A DNA stretch of 64,000 nt from Bilabrum cf. latius (taxonomy: Eukaryota; Bigyra: Bicosoecida; Bigyra; Bicosoecida). Shown piece by piece: positions 62,664-64,000 of this stretch. The stretch covers positions 620,001-684,000 of the forward strand of contig OZ237735.1 in assembly GCA_965178125.1 (NCBI GenBank). Direction: 5' to 3'. The position numbers were made by a program, and so were the translations under genes. The notes under the pieces are model-generated. The model was not told the origin of the DNA, did not search any database, and saw nothing but the letters and a program-made list of their open reading frames with translations. Each line of letters starts with the position of its first letter. Position 1 is the stretch's first letter.

Positions 62664-64000
62664 TCAATCGTCGGTTGTCAGCTGGCTATCCACCTCTATG
62701 CCCTTCCCCTGCTTCACAGGCTCGTCAACTTGCTCCACCAGACGGCTGGAGAGCTCCTCTATCTGGATCTCAAACACCTCTCGCTGCTCTTCCAGGGCCT
62801 GCTTGAGCCGCTCGACCTCCTCTTCCCGCTCCCCCATGAGCTCAAGCAACACATCGTGCTTCATGCGGAACTCCTGTGCCTCCTCAGCAACTTGACGAGA
62901 CCGCTTCTCACTATCACGTGCATCGGTTGCAGCGGCCTCTGCAGAGCGTACACGCCTGTGGAGCTCATCAAGCTGCTGCGCGGATGACCGTGCAGCCTCT
63001 AGTTCCACTCGCAGCTGGGAGCCTAGCGGGCGCAACAGCCCCTGCAGCTTCGCTGCAACATGCACCGGCACGTCCTCTTCCTCGATCGCACCAGTGACTG
63101 CCTGGGTCAAGGCCGTGTACGCTAGCACTGCAGGCGACTCGTCCACGCTAATCGAGCGCCGCGTTCGAATAGGGGATGCATACTAGCTCTTCTGCTCGAT
63201 TGTCGATGCTAAACGCCGGCTCGCACCTTCCGGTGGCGGTGCAGCGGCAACTGATTGAGACTCGCGAGGAGAAGCAGCACTGCTGCTGCAGCTGCTGCTG
63301 CGGGCGCCACTCGAAGCCTGTGCGCTTGCACGCACGCTCTCCTCCGCCTTAAGCCTAGCTGTCGACTCGTACTCTACGTCTCTCTGAAGCTCCGCGACGG
63401 TGGCTCGAAGTGCATCCATCGTCCGACGAGCGCCTGCAATCTCCTCATCCAGCTCCCTGCGCTTCTGCCGCTCAGCCTGCAACTCCCGCTGCAGGGCTTG
63501 GCTGTCTTTGGCCATGCTTTCCACTTGCCGACGTAGCTGCAGCGACGCGTCGTCCGACCTCTGCACTGCATCGCTCCGTTGGCGCAACCTCTGCTTGCAT
63601 GCATCCAGTTCCTGCTGCAGCTCATGCCTCTCCGCGGCCGACTCGGCCAGCTGGGCCCGCATGCCATCCTCATTATCTGAAGCCTATGTCCTGACATCTT
63701 CGAGCTCACGCTGCACCTGCAGCAGCTGCTACAGCAATGACTCAGATTCGGAAGCGCCCGACTTGGATGGGGTACCATCGCTGCTGCTACTGTCGCTTTG
63801 TGCTGGCTCAGCATCGGATGCCCCGGCGGAAGACGCAGACTTCGGGCTACGAGCGAGCTGCAATCGAAGAGCCGCAAGATCGTCCTCCAGCTTGTCTTCC
63901 CTCGCTGCCGACGCAATCCCCTCGGCACGAAGCCGTTGCTGCAGGCCAGCCACTTCGCGCTTGGATGCTTGGAGCTCTGACCTCGCTGCCCCCTCGCTCT
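62664..64000 (-). CDS. TMF1-like golgin, 3' part (5' end outside the window; TAG read as Gln)
   Basis: At least 444 residues of coiled coil, with in-frame TAGs at 63183, about 63690 and about 63729, and a TGA stop at 62664. Typical segments: RHELQQELDACKQRLRQR, RQVESMAKDSQALQREL, RVRSAEAAATDARDSEKRS. The end, HDVLLELMGEREEEVERLK followed by VFEIQIEELSSRL, matches the conserved C-terminal pattern of TMF1/Sgm1 golgins (LLE.yGEk.E...EL, then Y..QI.EL), which bind Rab6 at the Golgi. A single-residue pattern match of this kind is suggestive rather than decisive. The start is beyond position 64000. Confidence 0.7.

Noticed and set aside
27500-64000. Widespread pseudogenes: most host frames broken by stops
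   Set aside because: All breaks inside the called genes are TAG. No TAA or TGA interrupts the frames, conserved motifs continue across them, and TAG falls on conserved Gln sites. Reassignment explains this better than decay.
1-64000. CRISPR arrays, tRNA and rRNA genes
   Set aside because: None seen. The only regularly spaced repeats are the GTGACAAAA units and the Ngaro repeats, which do not form spacer arrays. I found no tRNA-Gln(CUA) gene in this window, though one is expected elsewhere in the genome.

Overview
The window joins two kinds of DNA. Positions 1 to about 27,460 are AT-rich and hold an integrated virophage of the mavirus/Polinton-like kind. It carries the full morphogenesis set (penton and major capsid proteins, adenovirus-type protease, FtsK/HerA-type packaging ATPase), a TVpol-SF3 helicase replication protein, two unrelated integrases (a retroviral-type rve integrase and a tyrosine recombinase), fibre-like proteins and a lipase. 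Positions 27,461 to 64,000 are very GC-rich and hold closely packed protist genes: BCS1-like AAA ATPase, Xaa-Pro aminopeptidase, MATE transporter, C3HC zinc-finger protein, CCDC13-like coiled coil, delta-9 desaturase, a kinesin with PDZ domains, a PHO80-like cyclin and a TMF1-like golgin. The pairing of a mavirus-like element, a GC-rich host and Ngaro retrotransposons inside the virophage best fits the bicosoecid flagellate Cafeteria (endogenous mavirus-like elements, EMALEs). The species is an inference.

Main result: the host genes, and a 6.66 kb Ngaro retrotransposon inside the virophage, can only be read if TAG is a sense codon, and conserved positions identify it as glutamine. TAG fills the Gln of the kinesin P-loop, three conserved Gln positions of the MATE transporter and one of the cyclin. 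No gene here ends in TAG; all ends are TGA or TAA. The 19 virophage genes (16 TAA, 3 TGA, 0 TAG) fit the same code. With the standard code almost every host gene looks like a row of broken fragments, and the retrotransposon looks dead when its reading frames are in fact open.

Virophage layout: left terminal inverted repeat (1-117, cut by the window edge); penton and MCP (+); rve integrase with one frameshift (+); tyrosine recombinase, Cys-rich protein, a small broken gene and TVpol-helicase (-); a repeat-rich non-coding hub at 9,045-9,686; protease, ATPase and nucleotidyltransferase-like protein (-); a coiled-coil protein, two fibre-like proteins, a basic capsid-associated-type protein and small unknown genes (mostly +); a lipase (-) split after about six codons by the Ngaro element; a P-loop protein (+) whose last 28 codons lie in the right inverted repeat; an AT-rich tail; and a perfect 71-nt palindrome exactly at the virophage-host border. 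Most structural genes follow a TCTA box in a T-rich context. The tyrosine recombinase, Cys-rich and replication genes instead share an ACTTAAA-like box, suggesting late and early classes.

Ngaro traces occur at three virophage sites: the full element 19,204-25,863 (A1-ORFs-B1-A2-B2 split repeats), a lone A repeat at 6,331-6,499 breaking a small gene at its start, and a solo A-B unit of a related family at about 9,196-9,481.

The host half is dense, with short GT-AG introns in only a few genes. The virophage sits at the 3' end of the BCS1-like gene, whose open frame runs into the junction palindrome and stops there.
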